DNA of 64,000 bases from Aedes albopictus (GCF_035046485.1 NC_085138.1:41141464-41205463), one strand, 5' to 3'. Shown: positions 32,598-44,389, counted from the first letter of the stretch. Program-made: numbers and translations. The notes: a model not told the origin generated them from the sequence alone.

Positions 32598-33039
32598 TTA
32601 GTGGCAGGGATATTTATCTGTATTATACAGATTTTTCAGCATTCGTACAGATTTTGTTTTATATGAAAAACAGATTTATGAGCTATAGGAGCAATTTATT
32701 TTTGTATGGGATACAGATTTTTCACCAAATTTTGTATGGGATGCAGATTTTTGGAAATAGCGATACAGATTTAAAAAAAAAGTCATCTGGCATCCCTGGT
32801 TAGCGGGCACAAACGGGAGTGTGTTGTGGATTGGCATCTAAGCCTAAAGAGAGATGAGTTTGTGAAATAGGAGTGTTCACGGTGCGGCTTCGGAGTCAGT
32901 TTGGTCTGGCGAATACAGAGTTGTGGTTTCGAATCGCATCAGAACGCGTTTATTTTTTTTCACAAATTTCATCTCTCTATTTGTCAATTAGCAACATTTT
33001 GTGCCTTCTAATTACAAGTTTTTTCAGTACACCTAAATG

Positions 33040-33230
33040 CTTGCTAGATCACGTTCTACCTGGTTCACCAATCTTGCCCGATGCGTTTATCATCTCGTGT
33101 GCCATTCTGATCTATGGCGACTGTGTTATCTGGCAAATTGTTATCCGGCATTCTTGCAATATGTCCAACCCACAGTATCCTGCCAGCTCTGACAACTTTT
33201 TAGTACTCAGGCTAATGTTCAAAAATATGT
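33040..33230 (-). pseudogene. Possible non-LTR retrotransposon C-terminal scrap
   Basis: Minus-strand translation gives WVGHIARMPDNN followed by basic, glycine-containing sequence. The phrase resembles the conserved RWxGHxxRM segment near the C terminus of RTE/CR1-type reverse transcriptase proteins. The match is short, without a continuous frame. Confidence 0.35.
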
Positions 33231-33820
33231 GTTATTACGAGCCATTTGTTGCAATGATAACATTAAGACTTGGTATGGCGACACCAAGGTCGACATAGAT
33301 GCACCGATGAACAAAGCGTTGAATCATATGTTGTAATGAGCGCAGCATATCTTAAGAACGCCAAATACGAATCTTCTAGGGGCATAGTTTTCACATCAAT
33401 CCATTTCTTTTCCCCATTAGTTAAAATCAACCGCTGCTAAACAACAACTGCATATCACTAAATAGAAATACTTACCAGGGAGCACCAGCCACGCAAAAAG
33501 AGAAACATATACAAAACATCAGATACCTACTAGGTATTACCAGCAAAACCGAGTATACACCAGCAGCAGCAGCAGCAGCGATGCGACCAAACGGTGGTAA
33601 TGATGGTGGCCGTCGGTTTTTGGGGAATGTAACAAACCCTCCTCCTGGCTGGTGTTGATTTTGATACATACAAAGAAGGTTAGTTTACAACAGTCGTCGT
33701 GCCAAAAAGCGTACACGAAATGACACACGCCGGTTCTTTTGTTCGAAGCTGGCAGCGCCGAGTATTGTTCCCGGGAAACTGTATTCATGTGGATGCAAGG
33801 TGAGAGAGAGGGGTAAAATG
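33231..33820. other. Anonymous, possibly low-copy DNA
   Basis: Contains a short CAG run (about 33561-33578) and a GAGAG tract (33801-33811) leading into the satellite. No gene is supported. Confidence 0.4.
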
Positions 33821-36110
33821 TCTAGTCTAGTCTAGTCTAGTCTAGTCTAGTCTAGTCTAGTCTAGTCTAGTCTAGTCTAGTCTAGTCTAGTCTAGTCTAG
33901 TCTAGTCTAGTCTAGTCTAGTCTAGTCTAGTCTAGTCTAGTCTAGTCTAGTCTAGTCTAGTCTAGTCTAGTCTAGTCTAGTCTAGTCTAGTCTAGTCTAG
34001 TCTAGTCTAGTCTAGTCTAGTCTAGTCTAGTCTAGTCTAGTCTAGTCTAGTCTAGTCTAGTCTAGTCTAGTCTAGTCTAGTCTAGTCTAGTCTAGTCTAG
34101 TCTAGTCTAGTCTAGTCTAGTCTAGTCTAGTCTAGTCTAGTCTAGTCTAGTCTAGTCTAGTCTAGTCTAGTCTAGTCTAGTCTAGTCTAGTCTAGTCTAG
34201 TCTAGTCTAGTCTAGTCTAGTCTAGTCTAGTCTAGTCTAGTCTAGTCTAGTCTAGTCTAGTCTAGTCTAGTCTAGTCTAGTCTAGTCTAGTCTAGTCTAG
34301 TCTAGTCTAGTCTAGTCTAGTCTAGTCTAGTCTAGTCTAGTCTAGTCTAGTCTAGTCTAGTCTAGTCTAGTCTAGTCTAGTCTAGTCTAGTCTAGTCTAG
34401 TCTAGTCTAGTCTAGTCTAGTCTAGTCTAGTCTAGTCTAGTCTAGTCTAGTCTAGTCTAGTCTAGTCTAGTCTAGTCTAGTCTAGTCTAGTCTAGTCTAG
34501 TCTAGTCTAGTCTAGTCTAGTCTAGTCTAGTCTAGTCTAGTCTAGTCTAGTCTAGTCTAGTCTAGTCTAGTCTAGTCTAGTCTAGTCTAGTCTAGTCTAG
34601 TCTAGTCTAGTCTAGTCTAGTCTAGTCTAGTCTAGTCTAGTCTAGTCTAGTCTAGTCTAGTCTAGTCTAGTCTAGTCTAGTCTAGTCTAGTCTAGTCTAG
34701 TCTAGTCTAGTCTAGTCTAGTCTAGTCTAGTCTAGTCTAGTCTAGTCTAGTCTAGTCTAGTCTAGTCTAGTCTAGTCTAGTCTAGTCTAGTCTAGTCTAG
34801 TCTAGTCTAGTCTAGTCTAGTCTAGTCTAGTCTAGTCTAGTCTAGTCTAGTCTAGTCTAGTCTAGTCTAGTCTAGTCTAGTCTAGTCTAGTCTAGTCTAG
34901 TCTAGTCTAGTCTAGTCTAGTCTAGTCTAGTCTAGTCTAGTCTAGTCTAGTCTAGTCTAGTCTAGTCTAGTCTAGTCTAGTCTAGTCTAGTCTAGTCTAG
35001 TCTAGTCTAGTCTAGTCTAGTCTAGTCTAGTCTAGTCTAGTCTAGTCTAGTCTAGTCTAGTCTAGTCTAGTCTAGTCTAGTCTAGTCTAGTCTAGTCTAG
35101 TCTAGTCTAGTCTAGTCTAGTCTAGTCTAGTCTAGTCTAGTCTAGTCTAGTCTAGTCTAGTCTAGTCTAGTCTAGTCTAGTCTAGTCTAGTCTAGTCTAG
35201 TCTAGTCTAGTCTAGTCTAGTCTAGTCTAGTCTAGTCTAGTCTAGTCTAGTCTAGTCTAGTCTAGTCTAGTCTAGTCTAGTCTAGTCTAGTCTAGTCTAG
35301 TCTAGTCTAGTCTAGTCTAGTCTAGTCTAGTCTAGTCTAGTCTAGTCTAGTCTAGTCTAGTCTAGTCTAGTCTAGTCTAGTCTAGTCTAGTCTAGTCTAG
35401 TCTAGTCTAGTCTAGTCTAGTCTAGTCTAGTCTAGTCTAGTCTAGTCTAGTCTAGTCTAGTCTAGTCTAGTCTAGTCTAGTCTAGTCTAGTCTAGTCTAG
35501 TCTAGTCTAGTCTAGTCTAGTCTAGTCTAGTCTAGTCTAGTCTAGTCTAGTCTAGTCTAGTCTAGTCTAGTCTAGTCTAGTCTAGTCTAGTCTAGTCTAG
35601 TCTAGTCTAGTCTAGTCTAGTCTAGTCTAGTCTAGTCTAGTCTAGTCTAGTCTAGTCTAGTCTAGTCTAGTCTAGTCTAGTCTAGTCTAGTCTAGTCTAG
35701 TCTAGTCTAGTCTAGTCTAGTCTAGTCTAGTCTAGTCTAGTCTAGTCTAGTCTAGTCTAGTCTAGTCTAGTCTAGTCTAGTCTAGTCTAGTCTAGTCTAG
35801 TCTAGTCTAGTCTAGTCTAGTCTAGTCTAGTCTAGTCTAGTCTAGTCTAGTCTAGTCTAGTCTAGTCTAGTCTAGTCTAGTCTAGTCTAGTCTAGTCTAG
35901 TCTAGTCTAGTCTAGTCTAGTCTAGTCTAGTCTAGTCTAGTCTAGTCTAGTCTAGTCTAGTCTAGTCTAGTCTAGTCTAGTCTAGTCTAGTCTAGTCTAG
36001 TCTAGTCTAGTCTAGTCTAGTCTAGTCTAGTCTAGACTAGACTAGTCTATTCTAGTCTAGTCTAGTCTAGTCTAGTCTAGTCTAGTCTAGTCTAGTCTAG
36101 TCTAGTCTAG
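33821..36110. repeat. (TCTAG)n pentanucleotide satellite, 2.29 kb
   Basis: About 458 tandem copies of TCTAG. By reading, the run is perfect from 33821 to about 36034. A short patch near 36035-36055 contains the inverted form (CTAGACTAGA) and one TCTAT, then perfect units resume to 36110. Every frame on both strands is closed by TAG. The 23-bp satellite follows with no spacer. Confidence 0.98.
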
Positions 36111-39100
36111 TATTCTCAGGATTCTGAGAGAATCCCTCTCAGGATTCTGAGAGAATCCTTCTCAGGATTCTGAGAGAATCCCTCTCAGGATTCTGAGAGA
36201 ATCCCTCTCAGGATTCTGAGAGAATCCCTCTCAGGATTCTGAGAGAATCCCTCTCAGGATTCTGAGAGAATCCCTCTCAGGATTCTGAGAGAATCCCTCT
36301 CAGGATTCCGAGAGAATCCCTCTCAGGATTCCGAGAGAATCCCTCTCAGGATTCCGAGAGAATCCCTCTCAGGATTCCGAGAGAATCCCTCTCAGGATTC
36401 TGAGAGAATCCCTGTCATGATTCTGAGAGAATCCCTCTCAGGATTCTAAGAGAATCCCTCTCAGGATTCTGAGAGAATCCCTCTCAGGATTCTGAGAGAA
36501 TCCCTCTCAGGATTCTGAGAGAATCCCTCTCAGGATTCTGAGAGAATCCCTCTCAGGATTCTGAGAGAATCCCTCTCAGAATTCTGAGAGTATCCCTCTC
36601 AGGATTCTGAGAGAATCCCTCTCAGGATTCCGAGAGAATCCCTCTCAGGATTCTGAGAGAATCCCTCTCAGGATTCTGAGAGAATCCCTGTCAGGATTCT
36701 GAGAGAATCCCTCTCAGGATTCTGAGAGAATCCCTCTCAGGATTCTGAGAGAATCCCTCTCAGGATTCTGAGAGAATCCCTCTCAGGATTCTGAGAGAAT
36801 CCCTCTCAGGATTCTGAGAGAATCCCTGTCAGGATTCTGAGAGAATCCCTCTCAGGATTCTTAGAGAATCCCTCTCAGGATTCTGAGAGAATCCCTCTCA
36901 GGATTCTAAGAGAATCCCTCTCAGGATTCTAAGAGAATCCCTCTCAGGATTCTAAGAGAATCCCTCTCAGGATTCTAAGAGAATCCCTCTCAGGATTCTA
37001 AGAGAATCCCTCTCAGGATTCTGAGAGAATCCCTCTCAGGATTCTGAGAGAATCTCTCTCAGGATTCTGAGAGAATCCCTGTCAGGATTCTGAGAGAATC
37101 CTTCTCAGGATTCTGAGATAATCCCTCTCAGGATTCTAAGAGAATCCCTCTCAGGATTCTGAGAGAATCCCTCTCAGGATTCTGAGAGAATCCCTCTCAG
37201 GATTCTGAGAGAATCCCTCTCAGGATTCTGAGAGAATCCCTCTCAGGATTCTGAGAGAATCCCTCTCAGGATTCTAAGAGAATCCCTCTCAGGATTCTGA
37301 GAGAATCCCTCTCAGGATTCTGAGAGAATCCCTCTCAGGATTCTGAGAGAATCCCTCTCAGGATTCTGAGAGAATCCCTCTCAGGATTCTGAGAAAATCC
37401 CTCTCAGGATTCTGAGAAAATCCCTCTCAGGATTCTGAGAAAATCCCTCTCAGGATTCTGAGAAAATCCCTCTCAGGATTCTGAGAAAATCCCTCTCAGG
37501 ATTCTGAGAAAATCCCTCTCAGGATTCTGAGAAAATCCCTCTCAGGATTCTGAGAAAATCCCTCTCAGGATTCTGAGAGAATCCCTCTCAGGATTCTGAG
37601 AGAATCCCTCTCAGGATTCTGAGAGAATCCCTCTCAGGATTCTGAGAGAATCCCTCTCAGGATTCTGAGAGAATCCCTCTCAGGATTCTGAGAGAATCCC
37701 TGTCAGGATTCTGAGAGAATCCCTCTCAGGATTCTGAGAGAATCCCTCTCAGGATTCTGAGAGAATCCCTCTCAGGATTCTGAGAGAATCCCTCTCAGGA
37801 TTCTGAGAGAATCCCTCTCAGGATTCTGAGAGAATCCCTCTCAGGATTCTGAGAGAATCCCTCTCAGGATTCTGAGAGAATCCCTCTCAGGATTCTGAGA
37901 GAATCCCTCTCAGGATTCTGAGAGAATCCCTCTCAGGATTATGAGAGAATCCCTCTCAGGATTCTGAGAGAATCCCTCTCAGGATTCTGAGAAAATCCCT
38001 CTCAGGATTCTGAGAAAATCCCTCTCAGGATTCTGAGAGAATCCCTCTCAGGATTCTGAGAGAATCCCTCTCAGGATTCTGAGAGAATCCTTCTCAGGAT
38101 TCTGAGAGAATCCCTCTCAGGATTCTGAGAGAATCCCTCTCAGGATTCTGAGAGAATCCCTCTCAGGATTCTGAGAGAATCCCTCTCAGGATTCTGAGAG
38201 AATCCCTCTCAGGATTCTGAGAGAATCCCTCTCAGGATTCTGAGAGAATCCCTCTCAGGATTCTGAGAGAATCCCTCTCAGGATTCCGAGAGAATCCCTC
38301 TCAGGATTCTGAGAGAATTCCTCTCAGGATTCTGAGAGAATCCTTCTCAGGAATCTGAGAGAATCTCTCTCAGGATTCTGAGAGAATCCCTCTCAGGATT
38401 CTGAGAGAATCCCTCTCAGGATTCTGAGAGAATTCCTCTCAGGATTCTGAGAGAATCCTTCTCAGGAATCTGAGAGAATCTCTCTCAGGATTCTGAGAGA
38501 ATCCCTCTCAGGATTCTGAGAGAATCCCTCTCAGGATTCTGAGAGAATCCCTCTCAGGATTCTGAGAGAATCCCTCTCAGGATTCTGAGAGAATCCCTCT
38601 CAGGATTCTGAGAGAATCCCTCTCAGGATTCTGAGAGAATCCCTCTCAGGATTCTGAGAGAATCCTTCTCAGGATTCTGAGAGAATCCCTGTCAGGATTC
38701 TGAGAGAATCCTTCTCAGGATTCTGAGAGAATCCTTCTCAGGATTCTGAGAGATCCTTCTCAGGATTCTGAGAGAATCCTTCTCAGGATTCTGAGAGAAT
38801 CCTTCTCAGGATTCTGAGAGAATCCTTCTCAGGATTCTGAGAGAATCCTTCTCAGGATTCTGAGAGAATCCTTCTCAGGATTCTGAGAGAATCCTTCTCA
38901 GGATTCTGAGAGAATCCTTCTCAGGATTCTGAGAGAATCCTTCTCAGGATTCTGAGAGAATCCTTCTCAGGATTCTGAGAGAATCCTTCTCAGGATTCTG
39001 AGAGAATCCTTCTCAGGATTCTGAGAGAATCCTTCTCAGGATTCTGAGAGAATCCTTCTCAGGATTCTGAGAGAATCCTTCTCAGGATTCTGAGAGAATC

Positions 39101-40113
39101 CTTCTCAGGATTGTGAGAGAATTCTTCTCAGGATTCTGAGAGAATCCTTTTCAGGATTCTGAGAGAAGCCTTCTCAGGATTCTGAGAAAATGCTTCTCAG
39201 GATTCTGAGAGAATCCTTCTCAGGATTCTGAGAGAATCCTTCTAAGGATTCTGAGAGAATCCTTCTCAGGATTCTGAGAGAATCCTTCTCAGGATTCTGA
39301 GAGAATCCTTCTCAGGATTCTGAGAGAATCCTTCTCAGGATTCTGAGAGAATCCTTCTCAGGATTCTGAGAGAATCCTTCTCAGGATTCTGAGAGAATCC
39401 TTCTCAGGATTCTGAGAGAATCCTTCTCAGGATTCTGAGAGAATCCTTCTCAGGATTCTGAGAGAATCCTTCTCAGGATTCTGAGAGAATCCTTCTCAGG
39501 ATTCTGAGAGAATCCTTCTCAGGATTCTGAGAGAATCCTTCTCAGGATTCTGAGAGAATCCTTTTCAGGATTCTGAGAGAAGCCTACTCAGGATTCTGAG
39601 AATATGCTTCTCAGGATTCTGAGAGAATCCTTCTCAGGATTCTGAGAGAATCCTTCTCAGGATTCTGAGAGAATCCTTCTCAGGATTCTGAGAGAATCCT
39701 TCTCAGGATTCTGAGAGAATCCTTCTTAGGATTCTGAGAGAATCCTTCTCAGGATTCTGAGAGAATCCTTGTCAGGATTCTGAGAGAATCCTTGTCAGGA
39801 TTATGAGAGAATCCTTGTCAGGATTATGAGAGAATCCTTGTCAGGATTCTGAGAGAATCCTTCTCAGGATTCTGAGAGAATCCTTCTCAGGATTCTGAGA
39901 GAATCCTTGTCAGGATTCTGAGAGAATCCTTGTCAGGATTCTGAGAGAATCCTTGTCAGGATTATGAGAGAATCCTTGTCAGGATTATGAGAGAATCCTT
40001 GTCAGGATTATGAGAGAATCCTTGTCAGGATTCTGAGAGAATCCTTCTCAGGATTCTGAGAGAATCCTCTCAGGATTTTGAGAGAATCCTCTCAGGATTC
40101 TGAGAGAATCCCT
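36111..40113. repeat. 23-bp hairpin satellite, about 4 kb
   Basis: About 170 copies of a 23-bp unit made of GGATTCTGAGAGAATCC plus CTCTCA. The first 17 bases are an inverted repeat (GGATTC / GAATCC around TGAGA), so each unit can form a 6-bp hairpin. Variants cluster in blocks: CCCTCTC units to about 38,660 and CCTTCTC units to about 39,765. CCTTGTC units, some with GGATTATGAG, run to about 40,030. An AAAATCC block lies at about 37,390-37,560. One unit near 38,750 lacks two bases. No gene inside. Confidence 0.97.
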
Positions 40114-40835
40114 CCGATTAGATTTTCCCACTTCACCGCAAAAGGTGCACCTTATACCGTTTTCCCCACACACATGCATTTTACACTCGTTGATCCTCGC
40201 GAGGTGCAAACGACACGGTGGCTGGCGGCCCGTTGTTGCTCACACATGTGGGAACAAGGCACGCTTGTGTATTTGCATTGTTGGCATCGTCTCCGTCCTC
40301 CTCGTTGGTGGCGATGGTGGCGACGGCGGTGGCAGCGGATTGTTCTTTGTTTCGTTTGGTTTTGTGCGGTTGGGGTTTTGTGTTTTTGTTTGCTGCGCTG
40401 CTGCTGTTCGAAAAGCTGTTGTCTCCCATCGCATCGTCATCATCAACTGTACTGTAGTAGAAGTAGCAGTTGCAACAGCAGCATCAGCATCAGCATTATC
40501 CTCCATGTGAGAGCTGTTATTTATGGAGTTTTCGAAAAGAACCCCCGTTTGCAGCTTGTGGTGCCGAACACAACGTGAGATCCCGGCCACCCGGGTGAGA
40601 TAAACTATTATTCAATTTTGGGTCATAATTTGTTGCACTCCTGGGGAGGGATTGATGGGGGATAATGAACTAGATTGCAGATGTGGTGTTCTTTTCGTTT
40701 GTGATTGTACAGTATAGCATTTAGCATTTGACCGGCATGGTAAAATTTGTGTTTTGGAGCTTTGACAAAGTCTCCTTACGATGGAGAAAATATTAGACGT
40801 CAAAATCCTCGTTTCCCGTTTCTGATATGTTGATC
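40114..40835. other. Anonymous, possibly low-copy DNA
   Basis: Balanced composition with GGTGGCGATGGTGGCGACGG-like and CAGCATCAGCATC short runs. The frame 40078-40578 begins inside the satellite and lacks motifs. Parts might be host exon or UTR, but nothing proves it. Confidence 0.4.
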
Positions 40836-40842
40836 GCTTGCC

Positions 40843-41334
40843 CACAGACAAACAGACGTAACAGCTTCAACGATTTTCATGGAAATCCATCGCTCAGTTC
40901 ACAATACCATCACCTGGTGGAATAGTTACACGAATCACTGTGTTGTGCCATATCGTCAACAGAAGGCGCTAGTGTGAAACGTCAAACGCATAGAAAAACG
41001 ATGCGCGCGCCTCTGGTCGTGAAATCCAATAGAAATACACTAGAACTCCAATGGCGCTGTAGTCACTTTCTCAATTAATTATTTTAATAACTTTAATTGC
41101 AATAATTTACTATTTTTAAGTGTTCTTCATGTAGAGTACCTTTTGTTTCGGTAAACAAATTTAACTTGACGCTGTAAGGGCGTGGCAAACTAGATGTTAG
41201 TCACACGAACAGTCGCGGCATTGAACTTCTGTGGCTAGTTATTCTACTTGAAATCCACAACTATAAAAATTTAAAATGATCGATAAAATCGTGGTCGATG
41301 GAGATTTCGCAAGCGTTACGTCTGTTTGTCTGTG
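40843..41334. mobile_element. TIR DNA element with 7-bp target duplication
   Basis: Begins CACAGACAAACAGACGTAAC and ends with the exact complement of that 20-mer. GCTTGCC lies on both sides (40836-40842 and 41335-41341). 492 bp, no transposase frame. A 7-bp duplication with CA...TG ends would suit a P-like or related MITE group, but the superfamily is uncertain. Confidence 0.85.
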
Positions 41335-41568
41335 GCTTGCCTGTGCCTTTCAACAAATAGACCAGCCTGGTTCCTTCAATCTTCAATACTTGAGTTTCAA
41401 TTAGGCTCTTTGAGTTCAAATGCTAGACAATAAAGGGGACGTTCCAACAATCATTATTGCTGTACAACAGATGAATAAGCCGCTCTCAAGCTTGATTTTG
41501 GCTGAATAACCTGTTATTCAGCAGTCATTGCTACTTGGGATTCTGCCCCCGCACTATGGGGCGAATCT

Positions 41569-41866
41569 ATGACAAAAGGTCGAAAGACATAAGGTCGAAG
41601 GACAAAAGGTCGAAGGACAAAAGGTCGAATGGACAAAAGGTCGAATGGACAAAAGGTCGAATGGACAAAAGGTCGAATGGACAAAAGGTCGAAGGGACAA
41701 AAGGTCGAATGGACAAAAGGTCGAATGGACAAAAGGTCGAATGGACAAAAGGTCGAATGGACAAAAGGTCGAATGGACAAAAGGTCGAATGGACAAAAGG
41801 TCGAAAGGACAAAAGGTCGAATGGACAAAAGGTCGAATGGACAAAAGGTCGAATAGAACAAAAGGT
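41569..41866 (+). repeat. 16-bp minisatellite array, left
   Basis: About 18 units of GACAAAAGGTCGAATG with GAAGG and GAAAG variants, most degenerate at the outer end. All frames stay open (repeating MDKRSNGQKVEWTKGR), which yields several overlapping false frames on both strands. Confidence 0.95.
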
Positions 41867-42392
41867 ATAATTGACAGTAGACAATTTGGAAGACATGATA
41901 AAGTGGTCAGTATTTCACAGAAAAACTGTCAAAAACTGTAGTTTGCATGATAATCGTCGGTGTATGGTCTTGACTATCATGCAACAAAAACATTCACGTA
42001 TGAGCAGATGAAATATTCATGGGTGCCTGTGACATTTTTTTAATCACGGCAAAAAATGTAGAGGATTGGCAAATTGAGTGAACTAATGAAATCCCAGTGG
42101 TTCCGAAAACTGCGAACGGGACATGCGTATAACTTAGGAACCGGAAGTGTGAAGAAGCGGAGACAAAGATTTTCGGATTGTGCGTTCCGAGGGTCATAAC
42201 CACCAATGAGCAGGGGAACAAAAGTTAGTGGCTCCCAACTGAATAGTTACGACCCACGTCTAACAAATCAAAAAGTCTCATGCCATACGGATATTTTCGA
42301 ACCTGGCTAATTGAGTTTATGTTGAAACCCGAATCCTAGGTCATTTTGGAAATAAATATTGCGCTTGGGGTTTCGAGGACAATATAGGGACA
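41867..42392. other. Anonymous DNA inside the composite
   Basis: Between the 16-bp array and the 136-bp minisatellite. No repeat partner or gene recognised. Confidence 0.4.
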
Positions 42393-43625
42393 CTACTGAG
42401 GGTTTCCGCCATCCTCAAAACGCCTCTGCAACGACTTTGATTTCAAATCCACTGAAAATGCTATGAAGTTTCTTGGAATGCCTCCGAAATCTACCTTAAA
42501 CCCCCTGAAACCCCATGTAACGCACCTTAGATCCTCCAAAACCCCCGAAAACGCCATGTAACGCCTCTGTAACGTTTCTGAAATCCTCCGAAAATGATCT
42601 GAAGCCTTTTGGAATGCCTCCAAAATCCCCCTTAAACCCCCGGAAACCCCATGTAACGCACCTCAGACCCTCCGAAACTGCAGAAAACGGCATGTAACGC
42701 CTTCGTAACGTTTCTGAAATCCGCTGAAAATGCTCTGAAGCCTTTTGGAATGCCTCCAAAGTTCCCCTTAAACCTCCGGAAACCCCATGTAACGCACCTC
42801 AGACCCTCCGAAACCGCAGAAAACGGCATGTAACGCCTCCGTAACGTTTCTGAAATCCGCCGAAAATGCTCTGAAGCTCTTTGGAATGCCTCCAAAATCC
42901 CCCTTAAACCCCCGGAAACCCCATGTAACGCACCTCAGACCCTCCGAAACCCCAGAAAACGGCATGTAACGCCTTCGTAACGTTTCCGAAATCCGCCGAA
43001 AATGCTCTGAAGCTCCTTGGAATGCCTCCAAAATCCCCCTAAAACCCCCGGAAACCCCATGTAACGCACCTCAGACCCTCCGAAACCCTAGAAAACGCCA
43101 TATAACGCCTCCGTGACGTTTGTGAAATCCGCTGAAAATGCTCTGAAGCTCTTTGGCATGCCTCCAAAATCCCCCTGAAACCCCCGGAAACCCCATGTAA
43201 CGCACCTCAGACCCTCCGAAACCCCAGAAAACGCCATATAACGCCTCCGTAACGTTTGTGAAATCCGCTGAAAATGCTCTGAAGTGCTTTGGAATGCCTC
43301 CAAAATCCCCCTGAAACCCCCGGAAACCCCATGTAACGCACCTCAGACCTTCCGAAACCCCCGAAAACGCTATGTAACGCCTCCGTAACTATTATGAAAT
43401 CTGCTGAAAATGCTCTGAAGCTTCTTGGAATGCCTCTGAAATCCCCCTTAAACCCCCTCTGACCCCATGTAACGCACATGTGCCTCTCCGAAACCCCAGA
43501 AACGCCATGTAACGCCTTCGTAATGTCTTTGGAATCAGCCGAAAATCCTCTGAAACTTCCTAAAAAACCTCCAAAATCTTCCTAAACTATCCCCCTTCCC
43601 TGTCAGACCCCAAGTAACGCATCTG
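42393..43625. repeat. 136-bp minisatellite
   Basis: About nine tandem copies. Frames repeat every 136 bp (42496, 42632, 42768, and so on). Each unit carries two CATGTAACGC phrases (CCCCATGTAACGCACCTCAG and GGCATGTAACGCCTCCGTAA) and CTCTGAAGCTNNTTGGAATG. The units at 42500-43300 are the most alike, and the edges are more diverged. The minus-strand open frames of about 87 residues per unit are by-products. Confidence 0.92.
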
Positions 43626-44039
43626 ACACCCTCTAGCACGAGTTATCCGCATTTTTCTTTCGCACTTTTCGGTACCACTCCAGCTCTACATTTCAAAGTC
43701 ATTTCGTACTCCCATCATCTTGATTTGTGCTACAATCATGGTGCCAAATGTTACATTCATGGTAGAAGACATTCATGCATCGGCGGCAGTATGAATGTAG
43801 TGTGTGACGTAGTATAGAACATTAGTCATGACGGTAAAGGCGTTGCGACGATAATGAAAAAAATGTACTATGCGATTCACGGGTTGGGAGGTATGGCTTT
43901 CAATCTTTGGAGGAATAACTTATGAAAGCTTAAGAATCCGTTTTTGAGTTATTCTTGCAAAGACTGAACGCCATACCTCCCAACATAATCATCAACAGTC
44001 GAAATTCGAAGAAATTATTTATACTTATACAGTGTAATT
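43626..44039. repeat. Anonymous DNA with 102-bp foldback
   Basis: The only structure is a hairpin at 43883-43984: GTTGGGAGGTATGGCTTTCA is mirrored by TGAACGCCATACCTCCCAAC. The rest is unassigned. Confidence 0.6.
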
Positions 44040-44345
44040 CGTCAGAACTACCTATAAATCCAAGAGGGATGATCACGAATCACAAGTAGTAATTGTTTCT
44101 GCAGTATAGATAGGAAGAACAGCTATTGAATTAAAGAAGGCACAATTTCTGATTGAATTATAAGTACCTAAATAGTCGATAATTAATTCAGTAACAAAAC
44201 TTAAAAGAACAGCCTATAAATTTAAGAAGGAAAAATTACTGAACAAACCATCAAACTAAATTGCCATTAAATACTACATCAATACAACTTGAAAGAATAG
44301 CCTATAAACAAAAGAAGGAAAAATTTCCTATAGGAATGTCAGTGG
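44040..44345 (-). repeat. Degenerate tandem repeat of about 100 bp (minus orientation)
   Basis: AAGAACAGCCTATAAATTTAAGAAGG-type phrases recur about every 100 bp (near 44120, 44205 and 44300). Read on the minus strand they give CTTCTT...TATAGGCTGTTCTT, the same unit as the longer array at 58430-59545. Confidence 0.6.
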
Positions 44346-44389
44346 CTGAAATACATATGATTACTATAACAGCACCATAATGTTTCTCT

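Larger units (their letters stand above)
32290..33027. mobile_element. Inverted element carrying a tRNA-like sequence in each arm
   Basis: The left arm (about 32290-32442) and right arm (about 32872-33027) are inverted copies. The outer part reads AACTTGTTATTAGAAGGCAC and mirrors GTGCCTTCTAATTACAAGTT. Then comes TTGACAAATTGAGAGATGAA and its mirror, then the tRNA-like stretch. The tRNA-like parts face outward, 3' ends toward the element ends. The centre holds a separate hairpin at 32474-32597. By eye the arms are about 85-90% alike. No protein frame. Flanking target duplications were not found. Confidence 0.7.

Noticed and set aside
33821..36110. Telomere repeat
   Set aside because: TCTAG is not the insect TTAGG repeat, Diptera lack that type, and the array is internal to the window.
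36111..40113. CRISPR-like regular array
   Set aside because: Units are contiguous without unique spacers and there are no cas genes. It is a satellite in a eukaryotic genome.
40078..40578. 166-codon plus-strand frame as a host gene
   Set aside because: It starts inside the 23-bp satellite, has four competing overlapping frames on both strands, and contains no recognisable domain.
41535..41941. Frames of repeating KRSNGQKVEWTKGRMD and, in antisense, RPFVHSTFCPFDLLS; also at 44705-45164
   Set aside because: Products of the 16-bp minisatellite, open in many frames on both strands.
42496..43479. Series of minus-strand frames of about 87 codons (MEAFQKASEHF...)
   Set aside because: They repeat every 136 bp with the minisatellite. 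The period is not a multiple of three, so the frames cannot join, and there is no gene-like context.
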